This document shows positions 37,922 through 47,516 of a DNA stretch of 64,000 bases, in pieces. A program made the translations under genes and the position numbers. The notes beneath the pieces were generated by a model. That model saw only the letters and a program-made list of their open reading frames with translations, was not told the origin of the DNA and made no database searches. Within the stretch, counting starts at the first letter, position 1; every line of letters begins with the position of its first letter. Origin of the DNA: Methanofollis sp. W23 (lineage in GTDB: Archaea > Halobacteriota > Methanomicrobia > Methanomicrobiales > Methanofollaceae); NCBI RefSeq assembly GCF_017875325.1, contig NZ_JAGGMN010000001.1:2624140-2688139 (forward strand), given 5' to 3'.

Positions 37922-38830
37922 ATGTCGCATGGACGTCTCCTTGATATGGTTGTCAGCGTGATGCTGACAGCGGGGTTTGAGGTTTCCGAACGCTGTAGCC
38001 TCAGGCCCAGGTCTTTTGATCTGATCGCAGGCAGAGAAGACGTTCTCATGGTCTTAAAAGTGGTCTCGCACATCGACTCTGTCACTGAAGAGATCTCGCG
38101 GGACCTGGACGCCATCGCCCGCCACCTCAACGCATCCCCGATGATCGTGGGTGAGCGGGCCCGGGACGCCGACCTCGAGCGTGGGACCGTCTATGTGCGC
38201 TATGGGATCTATGCCATCAGCCCGGCCACGCTGTACGACTACCTTGTCGACGGGGTGCCGCCTCTTATCTATGCCCAGCCCGGCGGACTGTACGTGAACG
38301 TCAACGGCGATATACTCAAAGGACTGCGTGAACAGCACCAGCTCTCCCTCGGCGACCTGGCTCGGTACCTCGGGGTCTCCCGCCGGACCATCTCCAAGTA
38401 CGAGGACGGGATGAACACCACCCTCGAGGTGGCGGTGCAGCTCGAAGAACTCTTTGACGAGGCAGTGATCGAGGCGATCGATCTCCTCTCCTATGTCCCG
38501 GCAGGCCAGACCGAGGAGCCACCAACCAGTGTCCTCCCTGACGACTTCGAACGGATAGGGGTCGAGGTCCACCAGATGCGGCGGGCCCCCTTCCAGGCCC
38601 TGGCCATGGCGGAGAGCGAGACGATATTCACCTGCTATGGAACGGCGCAGAAGACTGTCAGGCGTGCGGCTCTCATCGGGAACATCTCGCAGATCGCGGG
38701 GGCGTATGCGATGTGTGTCATCTCTGACTACAAAAAGAAAAAACGGATCGGAAGGACGCTGGTTGTTGGAGAGGGGCATCTCCATACTCTTGAGGATGGT
38801 TCTGACCTCATCGACCTGGTCTCCCGCTAA
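37922..38830 (+). CDS. Archaeal HTH (cro/C1-type) regulator upstream of thermosome
   Basis: The 302-residue protein has an N-terminal nuclease-like fold domain (LMVLKVVSHIDSVTEEISRDL), a cro/C1-type HTH at about 138-165 (LREQHQLSLGDLARYLGVSRRTISKYEDG) and a C-terminal conserved domain. It matches a family of predicted archaeal regulators. CTATAT at 37897-37902 lies 20-25 bases before the ATG at 37922, suggesting a leaderless mRNA; a GTG two codons upstream is less likely. The thermosome gene follows after 60 bases with its own TATA box. Its target is unknown. Confidence 0.8.
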   Translation: MSHGRLLDMVVSVMLTAGFEVSERCSLRPRSFDLIAGREDVLMVLKVVSHIDSVTEEISRDLDAIARHLNASPMIVGERARDADLERGTVYVRYGIYAISPATLYDYLVDGVPPLIYAQPGGLYVNVNGDILKGLREQHQLSLGDLARYLGVSRRTISKYEDGMNTTLEVAVQLEELFDEAVIEAIDLLSYVPAGQTEEPPTSVLPDDFERIGVEVHQMRRAPFQALAMAESETIFTCYGTAQKTVRRAALIGNISQIAGAYAMCVISDYKKKKRIGRTLVVGEGHLHTLEDGSDLIDLVSR

Positions 38831-38834
38831 GAAA

Positions 38835-38843
38835 CTATATATA
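38835..38843 (+). promoter_or_regulatory. Thermosome TATA box
   Basis: CTATATATA lies about 50 bases before the thermosome ATG in AT-rich DNA directly after the regulator stop. GGTGAT (38880-38885) is the likely RBS. This gives a leader of about 25 bases and independent transcription. Confidence 0.6.
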
Positions 38844-38890
38844 GAACTACAAACCATCTATTTTAGCACTACATTATATGGTGATTTGAA

Positions 38891-40552
38891 ATGTCGCAAC
38901 AAATGGGAGGACAACCGATCCTTGTTCTGAAGGAAGGCAGCTCCCGCACCCGCGGGAGGGACGCTCAGAGCATCAACATTTCCGCCGCAAAGGCCGTGGC
39001 CAGCGCCGTTCGGACGACCCTTGGTCCCCGTGGCATGGACAAGATGCTCGTCGACACGATCGGGGATGTCGTCATCACCAACGACGGTGTGACCATCCTC
39101 AAAGAGATGGACATCGAACACCCGGCCGCCAAGATGATGGTCGAGGTCGCAAAGACCCAGGACGACGAAGTCGGCGACGGCACCACCACCGCAGTTGTCG
39201 TGGCCGGCGAACTTCTCAAGCGTTCAGAGGAACTCCTTGAGCAGGACGTCCACCCCACCGTCATCGCCCAGGGCTACCGCAAGGCCTCTGAGAAGGCTAT
39301 TGAGCTCCTCAACGATCTTGCGATCAATGTCGAGACCGGCGACGAGGAGACCCTCAAGAAGATTGCAGGCACCGCCATGACCGGTAAGGGTGCCGAGGCC
39401 GCGAAGGAGAAGCTCTGCGACCTCGTCGTCAAGGCCGTCACCATGGTCGCCGACGAAGACGGCACCATCGACACCGACTACGTCAAGGTCGAGAAGAAAG
39501 TCGGCGGGTCCATCGAGGACTCCGAGATCGTCGAAGGCATGCTCATCGACAAGGAGCGTGTCCACCCGGCGATGCCAAAGAAGGTCGACGAAGCCAAGAT
39601 CCTTCTGCTCAACGCCGCAGTCGAGTTCAAGAAGACCGAGGTCGACGCCGAGATCAATATCACGAGCCCTGACCAGCTCCAGATGTTCCTGGACGAGGAA
39701 GAGCGGATGATCAGGAACATCGTCGACAAGATCGTCAACTCCGGTGCGAACGTCCTCTTCTGCCAGAAGGGTATCGACGACATCGCCCAGCACTACCTTG
39801 CCAAGTCCGGTGTCTTTGCGGTCCGCCGTGTCAAGAAGTCAGACATGGAGAAGCTCGCTCGTGCGACCGGTGCATCCCTGGTCTCTTCCATCGATGCCAT
39901 CGCCCCCGAAGAACTCGGCTACGCGGGCATCGTCGAGGAGCGTAAAGTGGCTGGCGAGGACATGATCTTTGTCGAGAAGTGCAAGAACCCGAAGGCGGTC
40001 TCCATGATCATCAAGGGCGGCACCGAGCACGTCGTCGACGAACTCGACCGTGCGATCGAGGACGCCCTCAGGGTCGTCGAGGTTGCCATCCGCGACAAGA
40101 AGTTTGTCGTTGGCGGCGGTTCCCCAGAGATCGAGCTCTCCCTCAGGCTCCGCGAGTATGCGGCGACCGTCGGCGGCAGGGCGCAGCTCGCCATTGAGGC
40201 CTTTGCGAACGCCCTTGAGATCATCCCGAGGACTCTGGCCGAGAACGCGGGCCTCGACCCCATCGACACCCTGGTCGACCTCCGTGCAGCCCACGAGAAG
40301 GGCCAGAAGACCGCAGGTCTCGATGTCTACACCGGCAAGGCCGACGACATGCTCGCTCTGGGCGTTGTCGAGCCCCTGCGTGTCAAGACCCAGGCGATCT
40401 CCTCGGCCGCCGAGGCCGCGGTGATGATCCTCAGGATCGACGACGTCATCGCCTCTGCCAAGTCTGCCGGCCCCTCACCCGAGGAGATGGCGGCCATGGG
40501 CGGCGGCGGCATGGGTGGCATGGGCGGCATGGGCGGCATGCCCCCGATGTGA
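38891..40552 (+). CDS. Thermosome subunit (group II chaperonin)
   Basis: ATP-driven protein-folding chamber of archaea. The 553-residue protein has the nucleotide motifs [24 protein letters not shown] and [15 protein letters not shown] at the N-terminus, the apical region, and [11 protein letters not shown] in the C-terminal equatorial part. It ends in a Gly/Met-rich tail (repeats of GGM, then PPM) as usual for thermosome tails projecting into the cavity. Only one subunit gene is seen in the window. Confidence 0.97.
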   Translation: MSQQMGGQPILVLKEGSSRTRGRDAQSINISAAKAVASAVRTTLGPRGMDKMLVDTIGDVVITNDGVTILKEMDIEHPAAKMMVEVAKTQDDEVGDGTTTAVVVAGELLKRSEELLEQDVHPTVIAQGYRKASEKAIELLNDLAINVETGDEETLKKIAGTAMTGKGAEAAKEKLCDLVVKAVTMVADEDGTIDTDYVKVEKKVGGSIEDSEIVEGMLIDKERVHPAMPKKVDEAKILLLNAAVEFKKTEVDAEINITSPDQLQMFLDEEERMIRNIVDKIVNSGANVLFCQKGIDDIAQHYLAKSGVFAVRRVKKSDMEKLARATGASLVSSIDAIAPEELGYAGIVEERKVAGEDMIFVEKCKNPKAVSMIIKGGTEHVVDELDRAIEDALRVVEVAIRDKKFVVGGGSPEIELSLRLREYAATVGGRAQLAIEAFANALEIIPRTLAENAGLDPIDTLVDLRAAHEKGQKTAGLDVYTGKADDMLALGVVEPLRVKTQAISSAAEAAVMILRIDDVIASAKSAGPSPEEMAAMGGGGMGGMGGMGGMPPM

Positions 40553-40576
40553 ACACCCTAAAAGATATACTGCAGA

Positions 40577-40605
40577 TGCCCGGGATCCCGGGCACCGTCT
40601 TTTTT
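40577..40605 (+). terminator. Hairpin terminator after thermosome
   Basis: TGCCCGGG-AT-CCCGGGCA is a perfect palindrome followed by CCG and TCTTTTTT, 25 bases after the stop. It is the clearest terminator in the window. Confidence 0.75.
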
Positions 40606-40680
40606 GGTCTCGTGCGTTCTTGGGCAACACTTTATTCCTCATGTGCTCCGTGAGAACACCTGCTTCTCTGACAGATTTTT

Positions 40681-40865
40681 GGGCTTTGTAAAAAACCCCT
40701 GGATTGAACTCTTCTGTGAGAGGCATGCCGCCACACGATGGGTTGAGGGCTACAACCCACTTTTCATGGTCGTCCATTCTGCCTTCCCGGCCTCATCGCG
40801 CTCCAGGGGGTCCGGGAGAACTGCGCCCCCGGTGCGATTGATAGGGGAAGGTAAGTCGATCTGAT
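40681..40865 (+). repeat. R1 interspersed repeat copy
   Basis: Opens GGGCTTTGTAAAAAACCCC, has GAGGCATGCCGCC, ACGATGGGTTGAGGG, ATTCTGCCTTCCCGGCC, GGGGGTCCGGGAG and GTGCGATTGATAGGGGAAGG. The right end is replaced by the neighbouring R2 copy. Confidence 0.6.
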
Positions 40866-40903
40866 CGGCCGCCCTTATCATAGGATCTTTCCTGTCGTCT
40901 CGC

Positions 40904-41086
40904 GGCGGGGGCGTGCCGCCCCCCGGATCCCCCGCGACGAGGAGAGGGGTGGGGCGGCAATGAGGCGGTGTTCCCCCCATGGTGTCCTGTTCTGAAGGGG
41001 GGCACAGGTCCACACCCCCTGGGGACCCACGATCATGTGCAATCGTGTATGCGTGAGCCAGTGGTTCATGCCCGATTCTACAGATC
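40904..41086 (-). repeat. R2 interspersed repeat copy
   Basis: Read on the minus strand it starts TGTAGAATCGGGCATGAACC, continues ACTGGCTCACGCATACACG, has CCCTTCAGAACAGGACACC, then the GCCGCCCCACCCC segment and a GGGGGGCGGCACGCCCCC hairpin. It is very close to the copy at 61879-62060, which lies in the other orientation. Confidence 0.65.
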
Positions 41087-41221
41087 CAGATTTTGTCAGA
41101 CTCGCGGTCGCTCGCACTTTCCGGCCCCCGGTGCGACCGCTGTGGGAAGACACGTGATCAAAAGGGTACTCTGAAAGATTAATGGGGTTCTCTCCTGGGC
41201 CCCTAGAACAGAAAAAAAGAA

Positions 41222-41716
41222 TCAGGCGAGAGCGCCTGTCATCTCACCGAGGATCCGGGCCATATCGACCCAGATGATGAGATTTTTCTTCTCTTCTTCG
41301 TCGTCTTCCTTCTCCTGGGCCTTCTCGGTGATCTTGATGATCCCCTTCACATGGGCGTCATTGGAGATGGTGTCGTTCATCTGTTCGATATCCTCCTCTG
41401 CGACCTGCATCACAGAGAGGACATCGTCGACAATCACCCCGACATTGGTCCCTCCGGCGGCTTCAGGGACGAGGATGATGATCTTCTGTTGCCGCTCCTC
41501 CACAGTCGTATCAGGGATATTGAGGATGGAGCTGAGTCTCATGACCGTCGTGATCTCGCCGCGGAGGTTGATGATCCCGGCGATATGTGCGGGTGACCGC
41601 GGCACCGGGGTGATCGGGACCATCTCCACAATCTCCCTGGCAAGCGCAATGTCGAGCGCGTATCGTTCTCCTGCAATTTCAAATTCAACGATGTCTATAT
41701 GTGCCACTCCTTTCAC
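41222..41716 (-). CDS. cheW: CheW-like chemotaxis coupling protein
   Basis: Links chemoreceptors to the kinase CheA. The 164-residue protein matches the CheW fold (IVEFEIAGERYALDIALAREIVEM, GIINLRGEITTVMRL, VDDVLSVMQV). Near the C-terminus it has an unusual acidic-basic insert, EKAQEKEDDEEEKKN, in the last loop before the final strand. It begins one base after the receptor stop and is co-transcribed with it. No cheA is in the window, so the partner kinase must be elsewhere. Confidence 0.9.
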   Translation of the reverse strand: MKGVAHIDIVEFEIAGERYALDIALAREIVEMVPITPVPRSPAHIAGIINLRGEITTVMRLSSILNIPDTTVEERQQKIIILVPEAAGGTNVGVIVDDVLSVMQVAEEDIEQMNDTISNDAHVKGIIKITEKAQEKEDDEEEKKNLIIWVDMARILGEMTGALA

Positions 41717-41717
41717 C

Positions 41718-44081
41718 TTACTCCAGTTTAAACCGGTCGAGGCTTTCCTTCATCTCGCCGGCCATGTCTGCTACCTCCATCGCCCCGCTTCCGACCTCTT
41801 CTGCCGATGCCGAGACCTCTTCTGCCAGGGCGGCCATGTCCTCGATCCTGGACATCGTGTCCCTGGTCATCGTGTTCGTCGAGTCCATCCGCTCCATCAC
41901 GCTGTTGGTGGAGTTGGCCTGATCTTCAGTCGCCCGTGCGATCTCGGTGACACTGGTGTGTGCCTCCTTGGACGCCGAGACGATCTGGTTCATGGCATCG
42001 ATGGTCTTGTTGACGCTCGTGATCCCGGCGGTGATCTCGTCGAAGGCGGCCGAAAGGTCATGCGCGGTCTGTTCGCTCTTTGCCTGGATGCTCCCGATGA
42101 GTTCTTCGATATGGTTGGTGGCGTTCTTCGACTCGCCGGCAAGATTCCGCACCTCGCCTGCGACGACCGCAAACCCACGGCCATGTTCGCCGGCCCGTGC
42201 CGCCTCGATCGCGGCATTGAGCGCAAGGAGGTTGGTCTGGTTGGAGATGTCGTTGATGAGTTTGACGATCTTGGAGATCTCGTTCATCTCATCTTTCAGC
42301 CTTGAGAATTCCTCGACACCTTTCTTTGTAATCCTTTCGACTTCACCCATCTTCTGGGTCGCTTCACGCCCGATCTCTTCTGCCTCGTCGCCAGCCTCGA
42401 CCGCCGACTCGGTCCCTTTGAGGACTTCCTGGGAGGTGCTTGCGATCTCTTCGATCGAGGCGGAGAGGTCAGCCATCGAGCGTGCGACTTCTTCAAGGTT
42501 TTCGAGTTGTTTCTTCGCGTCTTCGGCGGTCTGCTGACTCTTGGTGGCGACCTGTTCGACGGCCTTGCTGATATCTTCGGCACTCCTCCCGCTCTCTTTG
42601 GTGCTTGCCTCGACCCTGTTGCCAAGATCGGTGATCTTCTTGAGCACCTCTTTTATCGACTCCCTGGAGTGGCGGTAATTGAGTTTGAGGTCTTTGAGGA
42701 GGTCGTCGTCACCGATGTTGACAAGGGTGGTGAGGTCGCCCGCAGCCATCTCGTCCATCGCGGACTTGAGTTCTTCTGCACTCTCTGCAAGCCGACGGGC
42801 CTGATCTTTGGTCTTGAGTTCGTTCAGGATCAGGTCGGTGTTGTCCTGGTAGATGTAGTAGTTGACGTCGATCTCGCCGTCGTCATTGAGGATGGGGAGC
42901 TGGTAAAGGCGGAGGTACGACTTCGTATGGTCCTCCCACGAGACTTCCATCTCTGAGACGGCAAGTTTCTTGGTCTGGTATGAGGCATAGAAGTCGTCGC
43001 CGCTGGTCTTGATGTCGAAGTCGTACAGCTTCTTGGCCATCAGTTCGTCATAGGACCCGCGCCAGACTTCTTCGTATTTCTTGTTGAGGTCGAGGCGGTG
43101 CTTGTCGCCAGCGAGGACGGCGATGGCCTGGGGGTTCTGGTTGATGAAGGCGTCAGACCTCTTCTGGAGAAGTTCGACCTCCTTGAGTTTCTTGGTCTGT
43201 TCGGTGAGGTCCTGGTAGATGTAGTAGTTGACGTCGATCTCGCCGTCGTCGTCAAGGATGGGAACCTGGAAGAGGCGGAGGTACGAGGTGGTCCCGTCTT
43301 CCCAGGAGACTTCCATGTCTGAGACGGCGAGTTTCTTGGTCTGGTATGAGGCGTAGAAGTCGTCGCCGCTGGTCTTGATGTCGAAGTCGTACAACTTCTT
43401 GGCCATCAATTCGTCATAGGTGCCGTGCCAGACCCGTTCGTACTCCTTGTTGAGGTCAAGACGGTGCTTGTCACCGGCAAGGACGGCGATGGCCAGGGGG
43501 TTCTGGTTGACAAAGGCGTCCGCCCGCTTCTGAAGGGCCTTGACTTTCTTGAGTTCTTTTTTCTGCTCGGTGAGGTCCTGGTAGATGTAGTAGTTGACGT
43601 CGATCTCACCGTCGTCGTCAAGGATGGGGACCTGGAAGAGGCGGAGATATGAGGTGGTCCCGTCTTCCCAGGAGACTTCCATGTCTGAGATGGCGAGTTT
43701 CTTGGTCTGGTATGAGGCGTAGAAGTCGTCGCCGCTGGTCTTGATGTCGAAGTCGTACAGTTTCTTGGCCATCAGTTCGTCATAGGTGCCGTGCCAGGCC
43801 CGTTCGTATTCCTTGTTGAGGTCAAGACGGTGTTTGTCACCGGCAAGGACGGCGATGGCCTGGGGGTTGTATTTTAAGAATGCTTCTGACCTTTTTTTCA
43901 GTTTTTCGAGTTCTTTTCTCTCTTCCTCGCGTTCCCCCATGATCCTGACAACCTTGTTGACCATCCTGGCCAGGGGTTTGAACTCGTCAGTGACCTGGTC
44001 TTCATTCACCCGGACGGAGTAATCGCCGTTCAGGGCTTGTTCCAGGATGTCTTCGACTTTTTTTGGATTTCCTGTAGTCAT
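41718..44081 (-). CDS. Soluble chemoreceptor with three near-identical PAS domains
   Basis: About 787 residues with no membrane segment, so it senses inside the cell. After a short helical start there are three tandem PAS units of 122 residues ([15 protein letters not shown]... to ...YIYQDLTEQ), almost identical in protein and DNA. The C-terminal half is a methyl-accepting signalling domain whose tip is [19 protein letters not shown] and [19 protein letters not shown] prefer the ATG at 44081 because GGAGGG lies ten bases upstream; the ATG at 44099 has no RBS. The PAS ligand is unknown; redox or small-molecule sensing is plausible. Confidence 0.9.
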   Translation of the reverse strand: MTTGNPKKVEDILEQALNGDYSVRVNEDQVTDEFKPLARMVNKVVRIMGEREEERKELEKLKKRSEAFLKYNPQAIAVLAGDKHRLDLNKEYERAWHGTYDELMAKKLYDFDIKTSGDDFYASYQTKKLAISDMEVSWEDGTTSYLRLFQVPILDDDGEIDVNYYIYQDLTEQKKELKKVKALQKRADAFVNQNPLAIAVLAGDKHRLDLNKEYERVWHGTYDELMAKKLYDFDIKTSGDDFYASYQTKKLAVSDMEVSWEDGTTSYLRLFQVPILDDDGEIDVNYYIYQDLTEQTKKLKEVELLQKRSDAFINQNPQAIAVLAGDKHRLDLNKKYEEVWRGSYDELMAKKLYDFDIKTSGDDFYASYQTKKLAVSEMEVSWEDHTKSYLRLYQLPILNDDGEIDVNYYIYQDNTDLILNELKTKDQARRLAESAEELKSAMDEMAAGDLTTLVNIGDDDLLKDLKLNYRHSRESIKEVLKKITDLGNRVEASTKESGRSAEDISKAVEQVATKSQQTAEDAKKQLENLEEVARSMADLSASIEEIASTSQEVLKGTESAVEAGDEAEEIGREATQKMGEVERITKKGVEEFSRLKDEMNEISKIVKLINDISNQTNLLALNAAIEAARAGEHGRGFAVVAGEVRNLAGESKNATNHIEELIGSIQAKSEQTAHDLSAAFDEITAGITSVNKTIDAMNQIVSASKEAHTSVTEIARATEDQANSTNSVMERMDSTNTMTRDTMSRIEDMAALAEEVSASAEEVGSGAMEVADMAGEMKESLDRFKLE
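42838..43859 (-). repeat. Intragenic tandem repeats of 366 bp (PAS units)
   Basis: Unit 1 is 43494-43859, unit 2 is 43128-43493, and unit 3 runs from 43127 to about 42838, where it diverges. The exact 366-base period is seen from the recurring GGACGGCGATGGCC. Most third-codon positions agree between units, which points to recent duplication or ongoing homogenisation. Confidence 0.85.
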
Positions 44082-44273
44082 TTTTTCTATACCCTCCATT
44101 CTTTGTAATGATCAATTGTTGCTTTTGATCAATTCAATGAACTCCTTATTATGTCTTCTCATTTATTCAAATTCTCAATCAATTCACTTTTTAGATATTT
44201 CTCATTAAATATCGGTATATTTTGCATCAAAAACGCAGAATGTAGTGTCGGCCTGGTCGGGGCATGAAGAACC

Positions 44274-44281
44274 TTTATATG
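44274..44281 (+). promoter_or_regulatory. TATA box of Cys-rich protein gene
   Basis: TTTATATG lies about 25 bases before the ATG at 44303. GAGAGG (44295-44300) precedes the start. The spacer to the left (44082-44270) is AT-rich and also holds the chemoreceptor promoter. Confidence 0.5.
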
Positions 44282-44302
44282 CATCCTCTATGATGAGAGG
44301 GC

Positions 44303-44674
44303 ATGGGCGAGCGGTTTATCTTCACTACACACCGGACAGTCTGTTATCGCTGCCATGAAGAGGCGGACCAGGTGATCAAGGCGGTTTCGTCACAGGCTCA
44401 GGTGGTGTGCGACCACTGTGGAGCCACCAGGATCTTTCTCCCGAGGGTGGAGGAAGTGGGGGCCGAGGGGGCATATACTCCAATCAGCTGCTATGAGGTC
44501 TGGCACCTGACGCCGACAGCCCTCTGCAAGAACTGCGGGGTCGAGGGGCTGCATGACCTGATCGTCGGGTGCAACCAGTTCACGACGCGGTGCCACAATT
44601 GTGGCTACACGCATTTTTACAAATTTAGTCTGGAATATATCGGGCGGTGTCCGATCGAGGGGGAGGAGGTCTGA
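44303..44674 (+). CDS. Cys-rich zinc-ribbon protein of unknown function
   Basis: The 123-residue protein has four CxxC knuckles: C14/C17 (CYRC), C36/C39 (CDHCG), C75/C78 (CKNCG) and C97/C100 (CHNCG), plus single cysteines, so it probably binds two or more zinc ions. Sequence between the knuckles is well ordered (EVWHLTPTALC, FTTRCHNCGYTHFYKFSLEY). I do not recognise the family. It has its own promoter and stands alone. Confidence 0.7.
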   Translation: MGERFIFTTHRTVCYRCHEEADQVIKAVSSQAQVVCDHCGATRIFLPRVEEVGAEGAYTPISCYEVWHLTPTALCKNCGVEGLHDLIVGCNQFTTRCHNCGYTHFYKFSLEYIGRCPIEGEEV

Positions 44675-44744
44675 CCGAATTCTCAAGAACTGTTCATGGA
44701 ACAGATGCGCGCCCCGACGTGCCAGGGGAAAATTATTCCGAGGA

Positions 44745-44908
44745 CTTTGTAGAATCAGGCATGAACCCTGGGGCTCGGGCATATGGGATGAAACTTATTG
44801 GAGTTCTCTGGAGTGAGTGGGTCTCTGCTCCCCCTTCTGAGCAAGACACCAGAGGGAAACACCGCCTCATTGCCGCACTCGCCTCTGTCCTGGTGCGGGG
44901 TCATGGCA
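44745..44908 (+). repeat. R2 interspersed repeat copy
   Basis: Opens CTTTGTAGAATCAGGCATGA, has CCCCCTTCTGAGCAAGACACC and AACACCGCCTCATTGCCGC. Shares these blocks with the copies at 40904-41086 and 61879-62060. Confidence 0.6.
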
Positions 44909-44971
44909 GGTGGCCCGCCTTTTTTTCACGCCCAGAGAGATCTTAAATTTTGTCAGGTTTCATAATCTGGA

Positions 44972-45799
44972 ATGGCAGGAACCATTAGCCGCAGTATTAC
45001 GCTGGCGAAGGCGTCGCTTTCGGTCCTGAGAAAGGACAAGGAGATGATGCTCTTCCCCATCCTCTCAGGAATCGTCACTCTGATCCTCGCCGCCTCCTTT
45101 GCGCTCCCCCTCATTTTCACCGGGTTCATGGCTGAGGGCACTCTCGGGGAGTATGGCGGGATCATGCTCCTTTTCCTCTTCTACCTCGTCAGTTACGCCG
45201 TCGTCATCTACTTCAACACCGCCCTCATCGCCTGCGCCGACATCAGGCTCCGCGGCGGTGACCCGACGGTTGCCGACGGTCTCCGGGCCGCCACCGCCAA
45301 CTTCGGTCACCTCCTCTCCTGGGCCCTTGTGGCGGCGACCGTGGGTCTCGTCCTCAACCTGGTCTCAGAAAAATCAGAAGGGCTCGGACAGCTTGCCGTC
45401 GCCCTTGTCGGTGCGGCCTGGAACCTTGCGACTTTCTTCGTCGTCCCGGTGATGGTCTTCGAGAAGATGGGGGTCGTCGACGCGATCGGCGAGTCCTGGC
45501 GCCTTTTCAAGCGGACCTGGGGCGAGAACGTCGTCGGCGGGTTTGGTCTCGGGCTGATCATGGTGCCGGGCATCCTCCTCATCGTCGTCGGCGTGGTCGC
45601 CCTGGCGGTGGACCTCGGTGCCGCAGCACTTGCCCTGCTTGGTCTCGGGTTTGTCGTCACCGTGGTGCTCGGCGTCGTCTATGCCGCTCTCCAGGGGATC
45701 TTTGTCGCAGTGCTCTACCGGTATGCAAAAGAAGGCACTATCTCTCCTGAGTTTGGCACAGACCTGGTGCAGGGTGCGTTTGTGCCCCGGCATGGGTAA
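44972..45799 (+). CDS. Integral membrane protein (DUF6159-like)
   Basis: The 275-residue protein has about six membrane segments: 28-52 (FPILSGIVTLILAASFALPLI), 65-88, 110-128, 138-160, 185-210 and 220-250. An amphipathic start (AKASLSVLRKDKEMMLF) and a cytoplasmic loop (EKMGVVDAIGESWRLFKRTWGEN) are typical of an archaeal/bacterial membrane family of unknown function that I match to DUF6159 from memory. It stands alone between repeat-filled spacers. Confidence 0.7.
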   Translation: MAGTISRSITLAKASLSVLRKDKEMMLFPILSGIVTLILAASFALPLIFTGFMAEGTLGEYGGIMLLFLFYLVSYAVVIYFNTALIACADIRLRGGDPTVADGLRAATANFGHLLSWALVAATVGLVLNLVSEKSEGLGQLAVALVGAAWNLATFFVVPVMVFEKMGVVDAIGESWRLFKRTWGENVVGGFGLGLIMVPGILLIVVGVVALAVDLGAAALALLGLGFVVTVVLGVVYAALQGIFVAVLYRYAKEGTISPEFGTDLVQGAFVPRHG

Positions 45800-45835
45800 T
45801 TAGACTCTCTTTTTTTGGCGCTGGAGAAATTCTCG

Positions 45836-46005
45836 GCTTTGTAGGATCAGGCATGAACCCCTTGTTCACGCACACGTGATTGAACATGGCCGTGGGTCTC
45901 TGGGTCGTGCACTGATCTGTGTGCCTCTTTCTGAGCACGACCCCTGGTGGGAAGATCATCGAATGGCCGCCTGCGCCCCGTCTGCCCTTGTTGTGGGAGG
46001 ATGGG
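45836..46005 (+). repeat. R2 interspersed repeat copy
   Basis: Opens GGCTTTGTAGGATCAGGCAT, has CACGTGATTGAACATGGCCG and CTTTCTGAGCACGACCCC, and ends in GGCCGCCTGCGCCCCG. Confidence 0.55.
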
Positions 46006-46269
46006 GAAGATTCTGTGATGAGGGCGGTCACTCCTCCAAACTTCCGTGCAGAAGATAGGCAGTGGATGGCAATCTCCTCTTCAGGGTCATTGAGAATGCC
46101 TTCCCATGCCTATCTTCATCCCGGGGATCCAGGAGATGCGACTGGAAGGAGTTTGAGGGAATTTTCGATTTTCGAGGGAGCCCCCGGCGTGATGGTGTGG
46201 GGGGGGTGGTTGCGTCACCCTTGCACCTAAAAGAGGTGAGGATCTCTACAAAGTCAAAGCCGAATTTTT

Positions 46270-46500
46270 CGCTCTGTAGCAACCCCCCGGACTGTTATCT
46301 CTGCAGGGGGCTTGCCGCCCCCCGAACCCCCCGCGACACGACAGGTCGAGGACGGCAGCCCCCTCTTCAAAGGTTTCGAATATGCTTTCCCGGCTCAATC
46401 TCCATCTCGGGGATCCGGGGACGCCGCGCCCCCGGCCGAAGGGGTGAGAAGGCGGGTGCGGCACACTTCTAACAGGAACTGGTGAGGATCTCTATAGGGT
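46270..46500 (+). repeat. R1 interspersed repeat copy, full length
   Basis: Opens CGCTCTGTAGCAACCCCC, then hairpin GGGGGCTTGCCGCCCCC, core ACACGACAGGTCGAGGACGG, ATGCTTTCCCGGCTCAATC, hairpin GACGCCGCGCCCCC and right end GAGGATCTCTATAGGG. It ends 20 bases before the aroC stop. Confidence 0.7.
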
Positions 46501-46520
46501 CACATTGCTTGATCTGCTCT

Positions 46521-47516
46521 TCACTCCTCACCACTCCTCACTGCCCTCTGCGCCAGGAGGGCGTCGGCGAGGACGAGGGCGAGCATCGCCTCGGCCACCG
46601 GAACCAGGCGGAAGGCGATGCAGGGGTCGTGACGCCCGGTGATCGAGACCTCGACCTCGGTGCCGTGGAGGTCGAGGGTCTGCTGCGGCCTGGCGATGGA
46701 CGGCGTGGGCTTGACGGCGAGGCGGACCCTGATCTCCTGCCCGGTCGAGATCCCGCCGAGGACGCCGCCGGCATGGTTGGAGAGAAACCCGGAGGCGTCC
46801 ATGGAGTCGTTGTTCTCGCTTCCCAGGAGGCGAGCGGCGGCAAACCCCTCCCCGATCTCGACGCCTTTCACCGCCCCGATCCCCATCATCGCGGCGGCGA
46901 TGGCGGCGTCCAGTTTCCCGAAGGTTGGTGAGCCCAGGCCAGGAGGGACGTTCTCGGCGGTCACCTCGACGATCCCGCCGACCGAGTCGCCGGCTTCGGC
47001 CGCGATCCGCACCTCCTCCTCCATCGCGCCGGGGTCGCGTTCGCCGTGCACCTCGCCGACACGCCCGGCCACGTCGATGCCGTGCGTCATGAGGAACTTC
47101 GCGGCCACTGCCCCGGCGGCGACCCGTGCGGCGGTCTCCCGCCCAGAACTCCGGCCGCCGCCCCGGTGGTCGCGTAGCCCGTACTTCTGGAGATAGGTGT
47201 AGTCGGCATGCCCCGGCCTGAAGACCTCGCGGAGTGCGTCGTAGTCGCCGCTCCTGACGTCGCGGTTCCTGATAAGGAGGGCGACCGGCGTGCCGGTCGT
47301 CCGCCCCTCGAAGACGCCTGAAAGGATCTCGACGGCGTCTGCCTCCTTGCGTGGGGAAGCGAGCGGGCCGCCCGGCCGGCGGCGGTCGAGCATGGGCTGG
47401 ATGTCGGCCTCGGAGAGTGGGAGGCCCGGCGGGACGCCGTCGAGGACCGCCCCGACCGCCGGGCCATGACTCTCCCCGAAGGTCGTGACCCTGAACCACT
47501 GCCCGAAGGTGTTCAT
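46521..47516 (-). CDS. aroC: Chorismate synthase
   Basis: Makes chorismate from EPSP with reduced FMN. The 331-residue protein starts [18 protein letters not shown], the family signature, and has [29 protein letters not shown] and the [15 protein letters not shown] end. It overlaps the end of aroKE by four bases and is the last gene of the aromatic operon. Confidence 0.96.
   Translation of the reverse strand: MNTFGQWFRVTTFGESHGPAVGAVLDGVPPGLPLSEADIQPMLDRRRPGGPLASPRKEADAVEILSGVFEGRTTGTPVALLIRNRDVRSGDYDALREVFRPGHADYTYLQKYGLRDHRGGGRSSGRETAARVAAGAVAAKFLMTHGIDVAGRVGEVHGERDPGAMEEEVRIAAEAGDSVGGIVEVTAENVPPGLGSPTFGKLDAAIAAAMMGIGAVKGVEIGEGFAAARLLGSENNDSMDASGFLSNHAGGVLGGISTGQEIRVRLAVKPTPSIARPQQTLDLHGTEVEVSITGRHDPCIAFRLVPVAEAMLALVLADALLAQRAVRSGEE

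Larger units (their letters stand above)
40553..41221. other. Spacer between thermosome and cheW with R1 and R2 copies
   Basis: Contains the thermosome terminator, an R1 copy (40681-40865), an R2 copy (40904-41086) and a T-run on the minus strand (41213-41219) that should end the cheW mRNA. No gene seen. Confidence 0.55.
45800..46520. other. Spacer with R2 and R1 copies before aroC 3' end
   Basis: T-run at about 45809-45816 after the membrane protein gene. Then an R2 copy (45836-46005), a partial R1 copy (about 46070-46258) and a full R1 copy (46270-46500) follow in a row. No gene seen. Confidence 0.55.

Noticed and set aside
40493-40549. GGCGGCATG-type repeats at the thermosome 3' end
   Set aside because: They encode the usual Gly/Met-rich tail of thermosome subunits and are not a separate repeat element.
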